Assembly: GCF_900155475.1 (NCBI RefSeq)
Contig: NZ_FXAM01000003.1
Coordinates: forward strand, 1 to 64,000
Direction: 5' to 3'
DNA: 64,000 nt
DNA from: Methylomagnum ishizawai
Lineage (GTDB): Bacteria; Pseudomonadota; Gammaproteobacteria; Methylococcales; Methylococcaceae
Shown: positions 54,701 to 62,871 of the stretch, in pieces
How the letters are laid out: each line of letters begins with the position of its first letter
Position numbering within the stretch: position 1 is the stretch's first letter
Translations under genes and position numbers: made by a program
Notes under the pieces: generated by a model
Told to the model about the DNA's origin: nothing
What the model saw: only the letters and a program-made list of their open reading frames with translations
Database searches by the model: none

Positions 54701-57345
54701 TGGAGTTCTGGCGGGATTATCTACGGGGTTTCACCGAACCCACGCCCTTGGTGGTGGATCGTGCGCCGGGCCGTCCCGGTGGCGCGGTGCGGGACGCTTT
54801 CGTCCAGCTTTCCGCGGTCGATACCGGAGCGCTCACCGAACTGGCCCAGCGTCATCGGTTGACCCCCAATACCTTCATACAAGCCGCCTTGGCGGTGTTG
54901 CTCAGCCGCTATGCCGGCCAGCCGGAAGTATTGTTCGGCGTCACGGTGGCTGGTCGGCCCGCCGAATTGCCGGATGTGGAAGCCATGCTGGGGCTGTTCA
55001 TCAACGGCCTGCCCTTACGGGTCTCGGTGCGGCCGGAACAACCGCTGTTGGAGTTCCTGCGCGGGCTGCTCCAGCAGAACGTGCTGCAACGGCGCTACGA
55101 ATTCCTACCCTTGACCCAAATCCAGGGTTTGAGCGCCGTCCCACGCGGCCAGGATTTGTTCCAACACCTCCTGACTTTCGAGAACGCGCCCATCGATCCT
55201 TCCTTGCGGGAAAAGACCGGCGCGTTCCATTTTGTGGATGTGGTGGTGCGTACCCACACCAACTACCCCATCACAGTGATGGTGATTCCCGGACCCGAAA
55301 CCCATCTCCAGATCACTTATCAGGAAGAGCGTTTCGAGGCCGCCACCATCGAACGGATGCTCGTGCATTTCCGCAGCCTGCTGGAAGACATGATCCGCCA
55401 CCCGGATAAGCGGGTCGGCGAACTCGGCCTCCTGGGCGCGGCGGAACGCCGACAGCTGTTGCTGGATTGGAACCGCACCGATTTCGCCTATCCCGAACCC
55501 TGCGACCTGGTGGCGCGGTTCGAGGCCCAAACCGCCCGGACGCCCGAGGCCTGGGCCGTGGCCTGCCAAGGCGGGCGGCTCAGCTACGCGGAATTGAACG
55601 CCCGCGCCAACCGTTTGGCCCACCAACTGACGGGGTTGGGGATCGGCCCCGAATCCTTGGTGGCCCTGCTGCATGACCGGGGCTTGGAATTCCCGGTGCT
55701 GATGCTGGCCATGTTCAAGGCGGGTGCCGCCTACCTGCCCCTGGACCCTGCCCATCCCGACGCCCGGTTGGCCCAGGTGTTGGTGGAAAGCCGGGCCGGT
55801 CTGGTCCTGGTCGGCACGCCTTATCTGGAACGGGTGGCGGTCCTTCGCGGCCAGCTTCCCGGACAGCCGCCGACCTTCCTGCCGGTGGCGGAACTGGCCC
55901 GGAGTCCCGGCCATGACGACAACCCGGTGCGCCGCCATGGGCCGGGCAGCCTCGCCTTCGTCATCTTCACCTCCGGTTCCACCGGCACGCCCAAGGGGGC
56001 CATGGTGGAACACCGGGGCATGTTCAACAACCTCATCACCAAGGTGCCCAAACTGGGCCTGACCGCAGCCGATGTGATCGCCCAGACCGCCGGGCAATGC
56101 TTCGATATTTCGGTCTGGCAGCACCTGACCCCGCTGGCTTGTGGGGCGCGGGTGGAAATCTTCCCGGACGAGGTGGTGAAGGAACCCGGCCTATTGTTGG
56201 CGCAGGTCGCCGAACGCGGCGTGACCCTCCTGGAAGCCGTGCCGTCCTTGATCCAAGCCTTGCTGGAACTGGCCGACGGGGTCGAACTGCCCCGGTTGCG
56301 CTGGCTGATCGCCTGCGGCGAGGCGTTCCCGCCGGAACTGTGCCGGCGCTGGATGGCGCGGTTCCCTGCGGTGCGGGTTCTCAACGCCTACGGTCCCGCC
56401 GAGTGTTCGGACGATGTGTCCTATTACGCCGTGCCGGAACCGCCCGCCGCCACCGCCACCGTGGTGCCCATCGGCCGGGCGGTGGACAACACCCAACTCT
56501 ACCTCCTCGATCCGCAATTGAATCCGGTGCCGGTGGGCGTGCCCGGCGAAATCTGCGTGGCCGGCATCCAGGTCGGGCGCGGCTACCTGCACCGCCCGGA
56601 ACTGACGGCGGCGGCGTTCGTCCCCGATCCCTTCGGCCCGCCGGGCGGACGCCTCTACCGTACCGGCGACCTGGGCCGCTACCGGGCCGACGGCAATATC
56701 GAATTCCTGGGGCGGATCGACCACCAGCTCAAGCTGCGCGGTTTCCGCATCGAACCCGACGAGATCGAAGCCCAATTGCTGCGGCATCCCCGTGTGGCCC
56801 AAGCCCTGGTGATGGCGCGGGAGGATGGCCGGAGCGGGCGGCGCTTGGTGGCGTACGTGGTGAGTCCCGGCACCGATCCCGGAGCGGATTTGGCCCTGGC
56901 CGACGAACTCCGTGCCTGGCTGGGCGAGCGGCTGCCCAACTACATGGTGCCGGCCGCCTTCGTCCGGCTGGACGCCATGCCCTTGGGCGGCACCGGCAAG
57001 GTGGACCGCAAGGCCCTGCCCGCGCCCGACATCGCCGCCCAGCAGGAAGACCGCTATGTGGCTCCCAACACGCCCGCCGAAGAGACCTTGGTGGCCATCT
57101 GGCAGGAAGTGCTGGGCGTCGAGCGGGTCGGTATCCACGACAACTTCTTCGACCTGGGCGGGCATTCGCTGCTGGCGGTCCGGGTGCTATCCAGGGTACG
57201 CGCCGCCTTCGGCGTCGAGGTGCCGCTACGGGCGTTGTTCGAGGCGACCGATATCGAACAACTCGCCGTCGTGGTCGAGGAATACCTGATGGGGGAACTG
57301 GCCGGGCTGTCGGAAGAGGAGGCTCTGGCCTTATTGGCGTCGTAA
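48772..57345 (+). CDS. Two-module lipopeptide NRPS: FAAL-PCP-C-A-PCP-C-A-PCP
   Basis: The 2857-residue synthetase begins with a fatty-acyl-AMP ligase (~15-580; YTSGSTGQPKG near 179). PCP1 follows (Ser ~637), then C1 (~695-1140; HHIAVD ~824), A1 (~1160-1650), PCP2 (LGGDSIL, Ser ~1704), C2 (~1785-2220; HHIILD ~1921), A2 (~2245-2750) and PCP3 (LGGHSLL, Ser ~2799). The protein then ends: no thioesterase, reductase or epimerase. Reading A1 against GrsA gives about D-S-A-L-I-A-E-V-W-K, closest to His codes I recall. A2 gives D-I-W-E-I-C-A-D-D-K, close to the pyoverdine/syringomycin 2,4-diaminobutyrate pocket. A GTG start with AAGGA upstream is used. Confidence 0.9.
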   Translation: MRYLEESGSLEMPFPTTTDIVALLCARAQRKPAATAYLFLADGETESGHLSYADLDLKARAIAARLQAAVAPGERALLLYPPGLDYVAAFFGCLYAGVVAVPAYPPSRRQLARLSSIVEDAAPAAILGTAELVAQCQDGLVPAAPDRIWLATDDLDPAWAGRWTPPVLTPDSLAFLQYTSGSTGQPKGVMVSHGNLIANQEAIRQGFGHTEASTVVGWLPLYHDMGLIGNILQPLYVGSTAVLMPPLAFLEQPVRWLRAISTYRAATSGGPDFAYALCARKVTEAQKHGLDLGCWTLAFNGAEPVRAATLERFAAAFAGNGFRRDSIFPCYGLAEATLFVSGDRLGRAAGDPVSCGQPWTGHAIRIVDPETRLACAEGQTGEVWVAGPSVAQGYWNRPELSEWTFKAGLEETRPDATSPNTFLRTGDLGCLQAGRLYINGRLKDLIIVRGRNFHPQDIEHALTDRIEVLRPGGCAAFPVTVDGVEQAVVVAEISREAVRGADFEAVFTAMRTVLAEECELSAVGLALVRPGAVPKTSSGKLRRRDCKQAYLDGSLPLLARSGDTANPLEATRTPEEARPVQAENDNTWLLREALSALPAAGRAPLIARFLRAQAARLLRTSEAGLTGEVSLRGLGFDSLKAVELKHAVDDLLGGATPLTLFLSDATLADIAGQLAAQPAGVESQASPDASDPRLLSPTQRSIWAIQQRYPDSPVYNLQAALRLRGGLDAPAFERALRVLLARHEVLRTVYRAEGEDIIQTVLAPESLRDDFALIDATAWEEDELRRDMERRAADPFDLAAGPIARTTLYRLGVDHHALLFSVHHIAVDLWAVLLLLEELRAHYEALRAGRAIDSALPRVGYRDFASWQRHYPESAAGQAEWDYWRIQLADDLPILELPTDFPRPTLPSYRGGSCTLRIDTELADRLRALAQRRGATVFTLLLAAYSAWLHRYTRQDDLIVGTAGTGRSEARFAPVVGNCVNPLAIRARLSSGESFTAHLDRVKATVLDALAHQDLPFSSLVKRLRPTRSGNHWPIFQTLFVFHAAQSGVAGDLVGLAQSEQGGEAVWGPWRTTPITLQERGVTFDLELTVAEHRGGLLASFRYPLDLFAPETLAHMARAFQTLLEGIAADPDRPVGDLPLLTPEEQRRLRLEWNAVGAAPPALRLHQLFEAQVERDPAATALVCDTASLAYGELNAQANRLAHELRGRGVGPESRVALCVERSPALVVGLLGILKAGAAYVPVDPSYPQERIEYLLADSGARLLLTQAALLERLPQDIETFCLDRDAEALARHSGEDAAYPVDPDHPAYLIYTSGSTGRPKGTVVTHRNAAYSTAARLEYYPVPVERFLLLSSFAFDSSVAGIFWTLSQGGCLVLPKEGAQKDPKALAETIAGHRISHLLCLPSLYGLLLDQSEPSQLACLRTVIVAGEACPRDLVARHGARHPETRLYNEYGPTEATVWSAVHAITHRDLATERPIPIGRPIANAAVYLLDARRNPVPVGVPGEAYIGGAGVARGYLDRPELSAERFVPDPGGVGRLYRSGDLARYRADGVLEFLGRVDQQVKIRGFRIEPGEIEAKLREASGVADAAVVVREDVPGDRRLVAYVVAQPAASLAVDELRRFLQGSLPDYMTPAAFVVLERLPSTPNGKLDRKALPAPDSASLSSQSYQAPEGAAEMLLADIWRELLRVERVGRHDNFFELGGDSILGIQAASRAMDAGFDMTSTHVFEYPSVAALAAAVVFHAPATGGDAAIPAAGKKTQAFATAAFEVADLPMEEIAVLSRDGDLEDIYPLTPMQEGMLFHTLLEPGSGIYVMQDRFDIEGDIDPDLFRRAWQSVVDRHPALRTSYLWEGRDRPLQRVHKRLDLPFEYLDWRGLTEPEARERLDALLDRELREGIDLARPPLIRVRLLRLGEERYCLAFTHHHIILDAWCNSLIFLEFRAAYEALAQGRPLDAPPVRPFRDYMGWLRSQDAGLAVEFWRDYLRGFTEPTPLVVDRAPGRPGGAVRDAFVQLSAVDTGALTELAQRHRLTPNTFIQAALAVLLSRYAGQPEVLFGVTVAGRPAELPDVEAMLGLFINGLPLRVSVRPEQPLLEFLRGLLQQNVLQRRYEFLPLTQIQGLSAVPRGQDLFQHLLTFENAPIDPSLREKTGAFHFVDVVVRTHTNYPITVMVIPGPETHLQITYQEERFEAATIERMLVHFRSLLEDMIRHPDKRVGELGLLGAAERRQLLLDWNRTDFAYPEPCDLVARFEAQTARTPEAWAVACQGGRLSYAELNARANRLAHQLTGLGIGPESLVALLHDRGLEFPVLMLAMFKAGAAYLPLDPAHPDARLAQVLVESRAGLVLVGTPYLERVAVLRGQLPGQPPTFLPVAELARSPGHDDNPVRRHGPGSLAFVIFTSGSTGTPKGAMVEHRGMFNNLITKVPKLGLTAADVIAQTAGQCFDISVWQHLTPLACGARVEIFPDEVVKEPGLLLAQVAERGVTLLEAVPSLIQALLELADGVELPRLRWLIACGEAFPPELCRRWMARFPAVRVLNAYGPAECSDDVSYYAVPEPPAATATVVPIGRAVDNTQLYLLDPQLNPVPVGVPGEICVAGIQVGRGYLHRPELTAAAFVPDPFGPPGGRLYRTGDLGRYRADGNIEFLGRIDHQLKLRGFRIEPDEIEAQLLRHPRVAQALVMAREDGRSGRRLVAYVVSPGTDPGADLALADELRAWLGERLPNYMVPAAFVRLDAMPLGGTGKVDRKALPAPDIAAQQEDRYVAPNTPAEETLVAIWQEVLGVERVGIHDNFFDLGGHSLLAVRVLSRVRAAFGVEVPLRALFEATDIEQLAVVVEEYLMGELAGLSEEEALALLAS

Positions 57346-57408
57346 ACCTATCTCGGCTTTGAGCCTGCCAAGCCGGAGACCAATTCATAACAGGCGATAG
57401 CGATAGGT

Positions 57409-57930
57409 AATGAACAATAAAACAATTCGAAAAAACGCTTTCCAGGCTTGGCCTGCAATGGCTATTTAATGGGGATTAAAGCGTCCACCGCCGCAGTCGT
57501 ACTGGACCCGATCACCGTGACCGGCGACACCGGAGATTCCGCGGACAGCAGGACTGCGGCCGAACAGTCGCTGCGGAAAAACTTCGCCGTCAAGCAGAGT
57601 TTCGCCGTCACCAAATCCAATGCGCCGGTCATGGAAATTCCGGTATCGGTCCAGGTCGTGCCCAGGGCGATATTGGACGACCGCAAGGCCAACTCCCTGA
57701 GCGATGCGGTACAGATCGTCAGCGGCGTGGGGTTCATGCTGGTGGACGGGGCGCTCGCCTATCGGTTCAAGCTGGCGGATTCGACTCTGACCGCGCAGCT
57801 CAACATGCAGAACCTCCTGGGCAAGACCTATTACGCGGGCGGCGACCTGGTCGATTCGGCAGACCCGCGCTTCGACATCATCCCCGGCGCGCCACGCAGC
57901 TTTCTGGGTTCGGTGCGGGTGGAGTTTTAA
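57409..57930 (+). pseudogene. Relic of a TonB-dependent receptor gene
   Basis: The ATG at 57409 opens a start like the intact receptor at 59375 (IRKNAF...), but one T is missing from the TTT run near 57440 and the frame ends at once. The second frame, from 57448, then gives a receptor N-terminus with the VLDPITVTG box and plug start (EIPVSVQVVP). It jumps directly into the last strands of a barrel (LADSTLTAQLNMQNLLGKTYYAG...GSVRVEF). About 575 residues of barrel are lost. This is a duplicated receptor that suffered an internal in-frame deletion plus a frameshift. Confidence 0.85.
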
Positions 57931-57950
57931 GCGGGCGCATAGGAAAAGTG

Positions 57951-59216
57951 ATGGCAAGCACGATGCTGGACAAGGCCCCGAAGCGGTTCGACGGGATCGG
58001 CCCGTTGGACGCCAGGGCGCGGAGGCTGGCCCGCCTCAAGGCCCGCCGCAAGCTGTGGTTGAAAGTCCATCTCTGGCTGGGGCTGGGGTTGGGCCTGTTC
58101 CTGGCGTTGATCGGCTTGACCGGCGCGGTGTTGGTGTTCGCCCACGAGTTGGACGTGTGGCTGAATCCCGGCCTGTACGAAGCCGTGATGCCACCTGGGG
58201 CGGTACCGCAACCGCTGGCGGCGATCTTGACCGCCGCCGAGCGGGCCGCCCCACCGGGCTGGGAATCGGGCGGGGTGGAAATGCCGGACGCAGCCGGGAT
58301 GAACTACGTGGTTGGCTTTTCCTATCCGCAACCTACGCCGCCGCCCGAAGAAGCCGTTTCGCTGAATATCGCCGTCAATCCCTATACGGCGGAAGTGGTG
58401 GGGCGGCGGGTTTTCTACCACGCCTGGAATCCGTTCCGGCATTGCTTCATCGGGTTCTTTTTCAAACTCCATTATTCCCTGCTGCTGTGGGATGCCGGAG
58501 TGGTCCTGGTCGGTGCCATGGCCGTGCTGTTCGTGGTTTCCGCCCTGACCGGACTCATTCTCTGGTGGCCGCTGGATGGCAAATGGCGACGGGTACTCAC
58601 CCTTAAGCGCCGTGCCGGTCCCGTGCGTTTCAACCACGACCTCCATCAGACCGCGGGGTTTTACAGCCTGATCGTCCTCCTGGCGCTGCTGGTATCGGGC
58701 TTGTATTTCAACCTGCCCGGCCAGTTCGCCTGGTTGGTGGAACGCTTTTCGCCGCTGACGCCGGAACCCACGGTATCGGCACCCGCGCCGTATGCGCCCC
58801 AGGTCGATCTGGACACGGCCTTGGCCCAGGCCAGGGTCGGCTATCCCGGCGGCGTGCCGCAGTTCTATATGTTCTCCGCCCATACCAAGGGCTTGTTCAG
58901 AGCCTGTTATCGGGACGTTCCCGATCTCGGTCCCTATGTGCTGGATAGCCGTTGCTTGGTCATCGACCGCCACCGCGGACAACTCTTGCAAGTGCAAGAC
59001 CCTGCCCATGGCAGCGGCGGCGACGTTTTTATGCAATGGCAATGGCCGGTGCATTCGGGGCAGGTGTTCGGCTGGACCGGTCGCATCCTGGTCTGCCTGA
59101 CCGGCCTCGCCTGCCCGCTGCTGTTCGCGACCGGCCTGGTCCGCTGGCAACAAAAACGGCGGGCCGCGCATGGCAAAACACAACGGACCCGCCCCTCCTT
59201 TCATACGAGCTTATGA
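57951..59216 (+). CDS. PepSY-domain membrane protein (siderophore-reductase type), first copy
   Basis: The 421-residue protein has four transmembrane helices (about residues 40-65, 185-215, 230-255 and 365-390) and periplasmic PepSY parts. It has motifs KVHLWLGLGLGL, GLILWWP and FNHDLHQTAGFYSL, as in PepSY-associated TM proteins next to TonB receptors. Some members reduce ferric siderophores in the periplasm using haem bound by helix His. The ATG at 57951 has AGGA upstream; a GTG at 57948 is one codon earlier. Confidence 0.85.
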   Translation: MASTMLDKAPKRFDGIGPLDARARRLARLKARRKLWLKVHLWLGLGLGLFLALIGLTGAVLVFAHELDVWLNPGLYEAVMPPGAVPQPLAAILTAAERAAPPGWESGGVEMPDAAGMNYVVGFSYPQPTPPPEEAVSLNIAVNPYTAEVVGRRVFYHAWNPFRHCFIGFFFKLHYSLLLWDAGVVLVGAMAVLFVVSALTGLILWWPLDGKWRRVLTLKRRAGPVRFNHDLHQTAGFYSLIVLLALLVSGLYFNLPGQFAWLVERFSPLTPEPTVSAPAPYAPQVDLDTALAQARVGYPGGVPQFYMFSAHTKGLFRACYRDVPDLGPYVLDSRCLVIDRHRGQLLQVQDPAHGSGGDVFMQWQWPVHSGQVFGWTGRILVCLTGLACPLLFATGLVRWQQKRRAAHGKTQRTRPSFHTSL

Positions 59217-59374
59217 GATATCCCAATATGCCCATCATATAGAAACCCTTACCGCCATGGTCGATGAACGCTTCATCGGAGTATTGAAGGGGATTTCTGA
59301 AGAAGCCCCGGCGCTCCTGGTGCCATGAACCCGGATATTTTATTTTCTTAATATAAATAAACCCGTGATGAACG

Positions 59375-61633
59375 ATGCAAGATAAAATAATTCGAAAAAA
59401 CGCTTTTCCAGGCTTGGCCTGCAATGGTTATCTAGTGGGGATTTTGGCGTCCGCCGCCGCAGTCGCCGACACCACGGCGCAGGGGAGCGGCACCGCGGTC
59501 GTGCTGGACCCGGTCACCGTGACCGGGGAGTCCGAAGACGCCCGCCGCAACCAAATCGTGGAACAGGAAACCCGGCGCTATTACGTACCCGACGCGACCA
59601 GCGCCACCAAGACCGACACGCCGATCATGGATACTCCGGCGGCGATCCAGGTGGTGCCGCAAGCGGTGCTACGCGACCAGCAAGCCTGGCGGGTCGAGGA
59701 CGCGGTCAAGAATGTCAGCGGCGTCCAACAGGTTTGGCAGGCGGGCGGGCAGCAACAGGATTTCGTCATCCGCGGTTTCGGCACCCAATACGCACGCTTC
59801 CGCAATGGCGTCAGGCTGTCGACCCTCACCTTCGACATGGCCAATGTCGAGCAGGTGGAAGTGTTGAAAGGCCCGGCTTCCATGCTCTACGGGCGGATAC
59901 AGCCGGGCGGGCTGGTGAACACCGTCACCCGGAAGCCGCTGGATATCCCGTTCTATTCCATCCAGCAGCAGTTCGGTTCCTATGATTTCTACCGCACCAC
60001 GCTGGACGCCACCGGCCCCATCACCCAGGATGGCTCGCTAGCCTACCGCTTCGATTTCGGCTACACCGACCGCAACTCGTTCCGCGATTTCGTCAGCCAG
60101 GACCAAAAGTTCGTCGCCCCGACCCTGCGCTGGCGGGCTTCGCCCGACACCGAGTTCAACCTCAGCGTGGAATATCTGGACCGCACCCTGCCCTACGACA
60201 CCGGCCTGCCGGCGGTCGGCAAGCGCGTGGCCAATGTCCCCATCAGCAACAACTACGGCCAGCCCGGCTCGAAATTCAACAGCGACCCGGTCAATAGCGG
60301 CCTGGTGGATTTCAATTGGTCGCATAGCTTCAATGCCGACTGGAAACTGCAAAACGGCGTGGTCGCCAACTGGCAGGACACCCAATACCGGGAAATCCTG
60401 GTCGCCGTATTCCAGCCCAAGCTGGAAACCACATCCAATCCCCAGCAGGTGCGGCGCGGCGTCCAATTCGAGGACCAAAACCAGGATACCTACACCACTT
60501 ATTTCAACCTGAACGGGAAATTCGAAACTTGGGGCTTGAAGCACACGCTCCTGGTGGGCGGCGATTATTTCAGCCAGAAAACCAACCAGAGCGGGTTTTT
60601 CGGTTTGAGCGCGCTGCTCGACCCGGTCAATCCGGTCGATTATTTCACCTACGTCAACCTCAACAACCCCCAATATCCAAATTTAAGCTACCAGTTTTTC
60701 GACAACCTGCGGAAAAACTCCCCGAACGACTTCAATACCCAAATGACCTCCTGGTACGGGTTGTATTTCCAAGACCAGATTGCCCTGCTCGACAATAAGG
60801 TTCAGATCATGGGTGGCGGGCGCTACGACTGGGCGAGGCAATACCAGGGAACGTCCAGCGAATCGTTCGACGACATCGTCCACAACCACCAAAGCGAGGG
60901 GCATTTCAGCCCACGGGTGGGTTTGCTTTACCGGCCTTGGTCGTGGTTGTCACTGTACGGCAATTATGTCGAGGGTTTTGGCGTCAACAACGGGCGTTCC
61001 GCGGATAACCAACCGCTTGCCCCGGAAACCGCCGAGCAATTCGAGGCCGGTCTCAAAACCGAAACCTTGGACGGGCGCTTAATGGCCAGCATGGCGTATT
61101 TCCACATCGACAAGACCAACGTCCTCGCCCTGGTCGGCGAGAACGTATTCAGCACCATCGGCGCCGCCCGCAGCCAGGGTATCGAGTTCGACAGCACCGG
61201 CCGGCTCACCGACGAACTCAGCCTGACCGCCAGCTACGCCTATACCGATGCGCGCATCACCCACGACGGCGAGGGCACCAACCAGGGCAACCGCCTGCCG
61301 AACGTGCCCGAACACTCCGGTAGCGTCTGGCTGAAATACGCCTTTTCCGACCCGGTCCTGCACGGGCTGAGCCTGGGCGTCGGTTCCTATATCTCGGGGC
61401 CGCGCCAGGGGGACAACGAGAACAGCTACACGCTGCCGGGCTATGTGCGGGCCGATACCTACGCGGCCTACACCCTGCCGGTCGGCCCGACCCGCCTGAC
61501 CGCCCAACTCAATGTCAACAACGTTTTCGATAAGCGGTATTTCTACGCTGGCCAGCCCTATAACGCCAGCCGGGCTTGGAACGCGCCCGCCGACCCGTTG
61601 ACGGTATTGGGATCGCTGCGCCTGGAATATTGA
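59375..61633 (+). CDS. TonB-dependent siderophore receptor
   Basis: The 752-residue outer-membrane receptor has a signal peptide (~1-33) and a TonB-box-like VLDPVTVTG. The plug is at ~75-185 (AAIQVVPQAVLRDQQ, DFVIRGFG, VEVLKGPASMLYGR). A 22-strand barrel ends in LGSLRLEY, with a terminal Tyr for outer-membrane insertion. It belongs to the ferric-siderophore receptor group. It lies between two PepSY reductase genes and after the NRPS gene, so it probably imports the metal complex of the NRPS product. Confidence 0.93.
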   Translation: MQDKIIRKNAFPGLACNGYLVGILASAAAVADTTAQGSGTAVVLDPVTVTGESEDARRNQIVEQETRRYYVPDATSATKTDTPIMDTPAAIQVVPQAVLRDQQAWRVEDAVKNVSGVQQVWQAGGQQQDFVIRGFGTQYARFRNGVRLSTLTFDMANVEQVEVLKGPASMLYGRIQPGGLVNTVTRKPLDIPFYSIQQQFGSYDFYRTTLDATGPITQDGSLAYRFDFGYTDRNSFRDFVSQDQKFVAPTLRWRASPDTEFNLSVEYLDRTLPYDTGLPAVGKRVANVPISNNYGQPGSKFNSDPVNSGLVDFNWSHSFNADWKLQNGVVANWQDTQYREILVAVFQPKLETTSNPQQVRRGVQFEDQNQDTYTTYFNLNGKFETWGLKHTLLVGGDYFSQKTNQSGFFGLSALLDPVNPVDYFTYVNLNNPQYPNLSYQFFDNLRKNSPNDFNTQMTSWYGLYFQDQIALLDNKVQIMGGGRYDWARQYQGTSSESFDDIVHNHQSEGHFSPRVGLLYRPWSWLSLYGNYVEGFGVNNGRSADNQPLAPETAEQFEAGLKTETLDGRLMASMAYFHIDKTNVLALVGENVFSTIGAARSQGIEFDSTGRLTDELSLTASYAYTDARITHDGEGTNQGNRLPNVPEHSGSVWLKYAFSDPVLHGLSLGVGSYISGPRQGDNENSYTLPGYVRADTYAAYTLPVGPTRLTAQLNVNNVFDKRYFYAGQPYNASRAWNAPADPLTVLGSLRLEY

Positions 61634-61662
61634 ATCTAAGCCGAATATTAGGAAAATTAATT

Positions 61663-62871
61663 ATGCGCCCTACGGAAAACCATCCAGCGACAGCACCGGT
61701 ATTCATATTATCTTGCCCGCGCTCCGGCTCCACCTTATTGAGATGTATCGTCGATACCCACCCCGAATTCTGTAGCCCGGCCCAACTGGGCCTGGGTCCG
61801 GTCTGCGCGGGTTTGTTCAACGCGGCCTATTACTCGCTGGGGCAATTACCGGGGGTGGCCAACGAGGCCGAGCGGGAACGGATTGCCCTGGTCGAGGTCC
61901 GCCAAGCGCTGAGTTCCCTGATGGACCGCTATACCCTCGGCAAGGGCAAACGCCGTTGGTGCGAGAAAAGCACGGTGAATATCGACCATCTGGCCTTGCT
62001 GGACAAGGTATTCCCAGAAGCCCGCTATATCTGCCTTTACCGCAATAGCATGGACGTGGTCCATTCCTGTCTCAAATTCAGTCCCTTGGGGTTCATGCCG
62101 GAATTGATGCCCTATGTGGCGCGACGACCGGATAACTTGGTTGCGGCGCTGGCGGAACATTGGCTGGATCAGACCGGAAAACTATTAGCCTTCGAGGCGG
62201 AAACCCCCTCCCGTTGTTTCCGCATCGGCTACGAAGCGCTGGTAAGCGATCCGGGCCGGGTGTTGCCCGGTTTGTTCGCGTTCCTCGGTTCCGAGTGGGA
62301 CGCGGGTTTGCTGGACTCGATATTCACCAGCCATCACGACCAGGGTGGCGGGGATATCAAGGTATGGTTATCGCGGGAAATCAGCCAGGATTCCCTAGGC
62401 CGGGGCGCTTCGATTCCCTCGGTGCATATCCCGGACAGCCTGCGCGGCACCATTGATGCGCTGCACGCCAAACTCGGCTATCCCACGCTGGCGGAGTATT
62501 ACTCCGCGCCCTGCTGGGGTAGCCCTGCGGCGGGCGATATAGCGGCCCGGATCGACCAGTTCATGAGCCATGAACTGGGGGCGTTGCTGGCGCGGCAACG
62601 GGAAACCCAAACCTTGCCGAAAGGGGTTTGCCAACTCATTGTCCAAGGCGCGGCGGGCGGGGTTTGGTCCCTCGACCTGACCGGGCCGGAATCCCGGATC
62701 GGGATCGGCGAACGGCAGTCCGCCGATTGCACTCTCGCCTTGGCCGACACCACGCTGTGTCAAATCCTCGCGGGGGAAAAAACCGTGGCCGCAGCCTACG
62801 AGCAGGGCGAGATCGATGCTGGCGGGGATTTGGGTTTGGCGATCCAGTTCGGTCGCCTACTGCTGGGATGA
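61663..62871 (+). CDS. Sulfotransferase-SCP2 fusion protein
   Basis: The 402-residue protein joins a PAPS-type sulfotransferase (~15-290) to an SCP2 sterol/lipid-carrier domain (~315-400). The first has the 5'-phosphosulfate loop ILSCPRSGSTLLR and the 3'-phosphate motif LYRNSMDVVHS. The second shows GVWSLDLTG, ADCTLALAD and GEIDAGGDLGLAIQFGRL. The lipid-binding tail suggests a fatty-acylated substrate, such as the lipopeptide made next door. The ATG at 61663 has AGGA upstream, and the stop overlaps the next start as ATGA. Confidence 0.85.
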   Translation: MRPTENHPATAPVFILSCPRSGSTLLRCIVDTHPEFCSPAQLGLGPVCAGLFNAAYYSLGQLPGVANEAERERIALVEVRQALSSLMDRYTLGKGKRRWCEKSTVNIDHLALLDKVFPEARYICLYRNSMDVVHSCLKFSPLGFMPELMPYVARRPDNLVAALAEHWLDQTGKLLAFEAETPSRCFRIGYEALVSDPGRVLPGLFAFLGSEWDAGLLDSIFTSHHDQGGGDIKVWLSREISQDSLGRGASIPSVHIPDSLRGTIDALHAKLGYPTLAEYYSAPCWGSPAAGDIAARIDQFMSHELGALLARQRETQTLPKGVCQLIVQGAAGGVWSLDLTGPESRIGIGERQSADCTLALADTTLCQILAGEKTVAAAYEQGEIDAGGDLGLAIQFGRLLLG

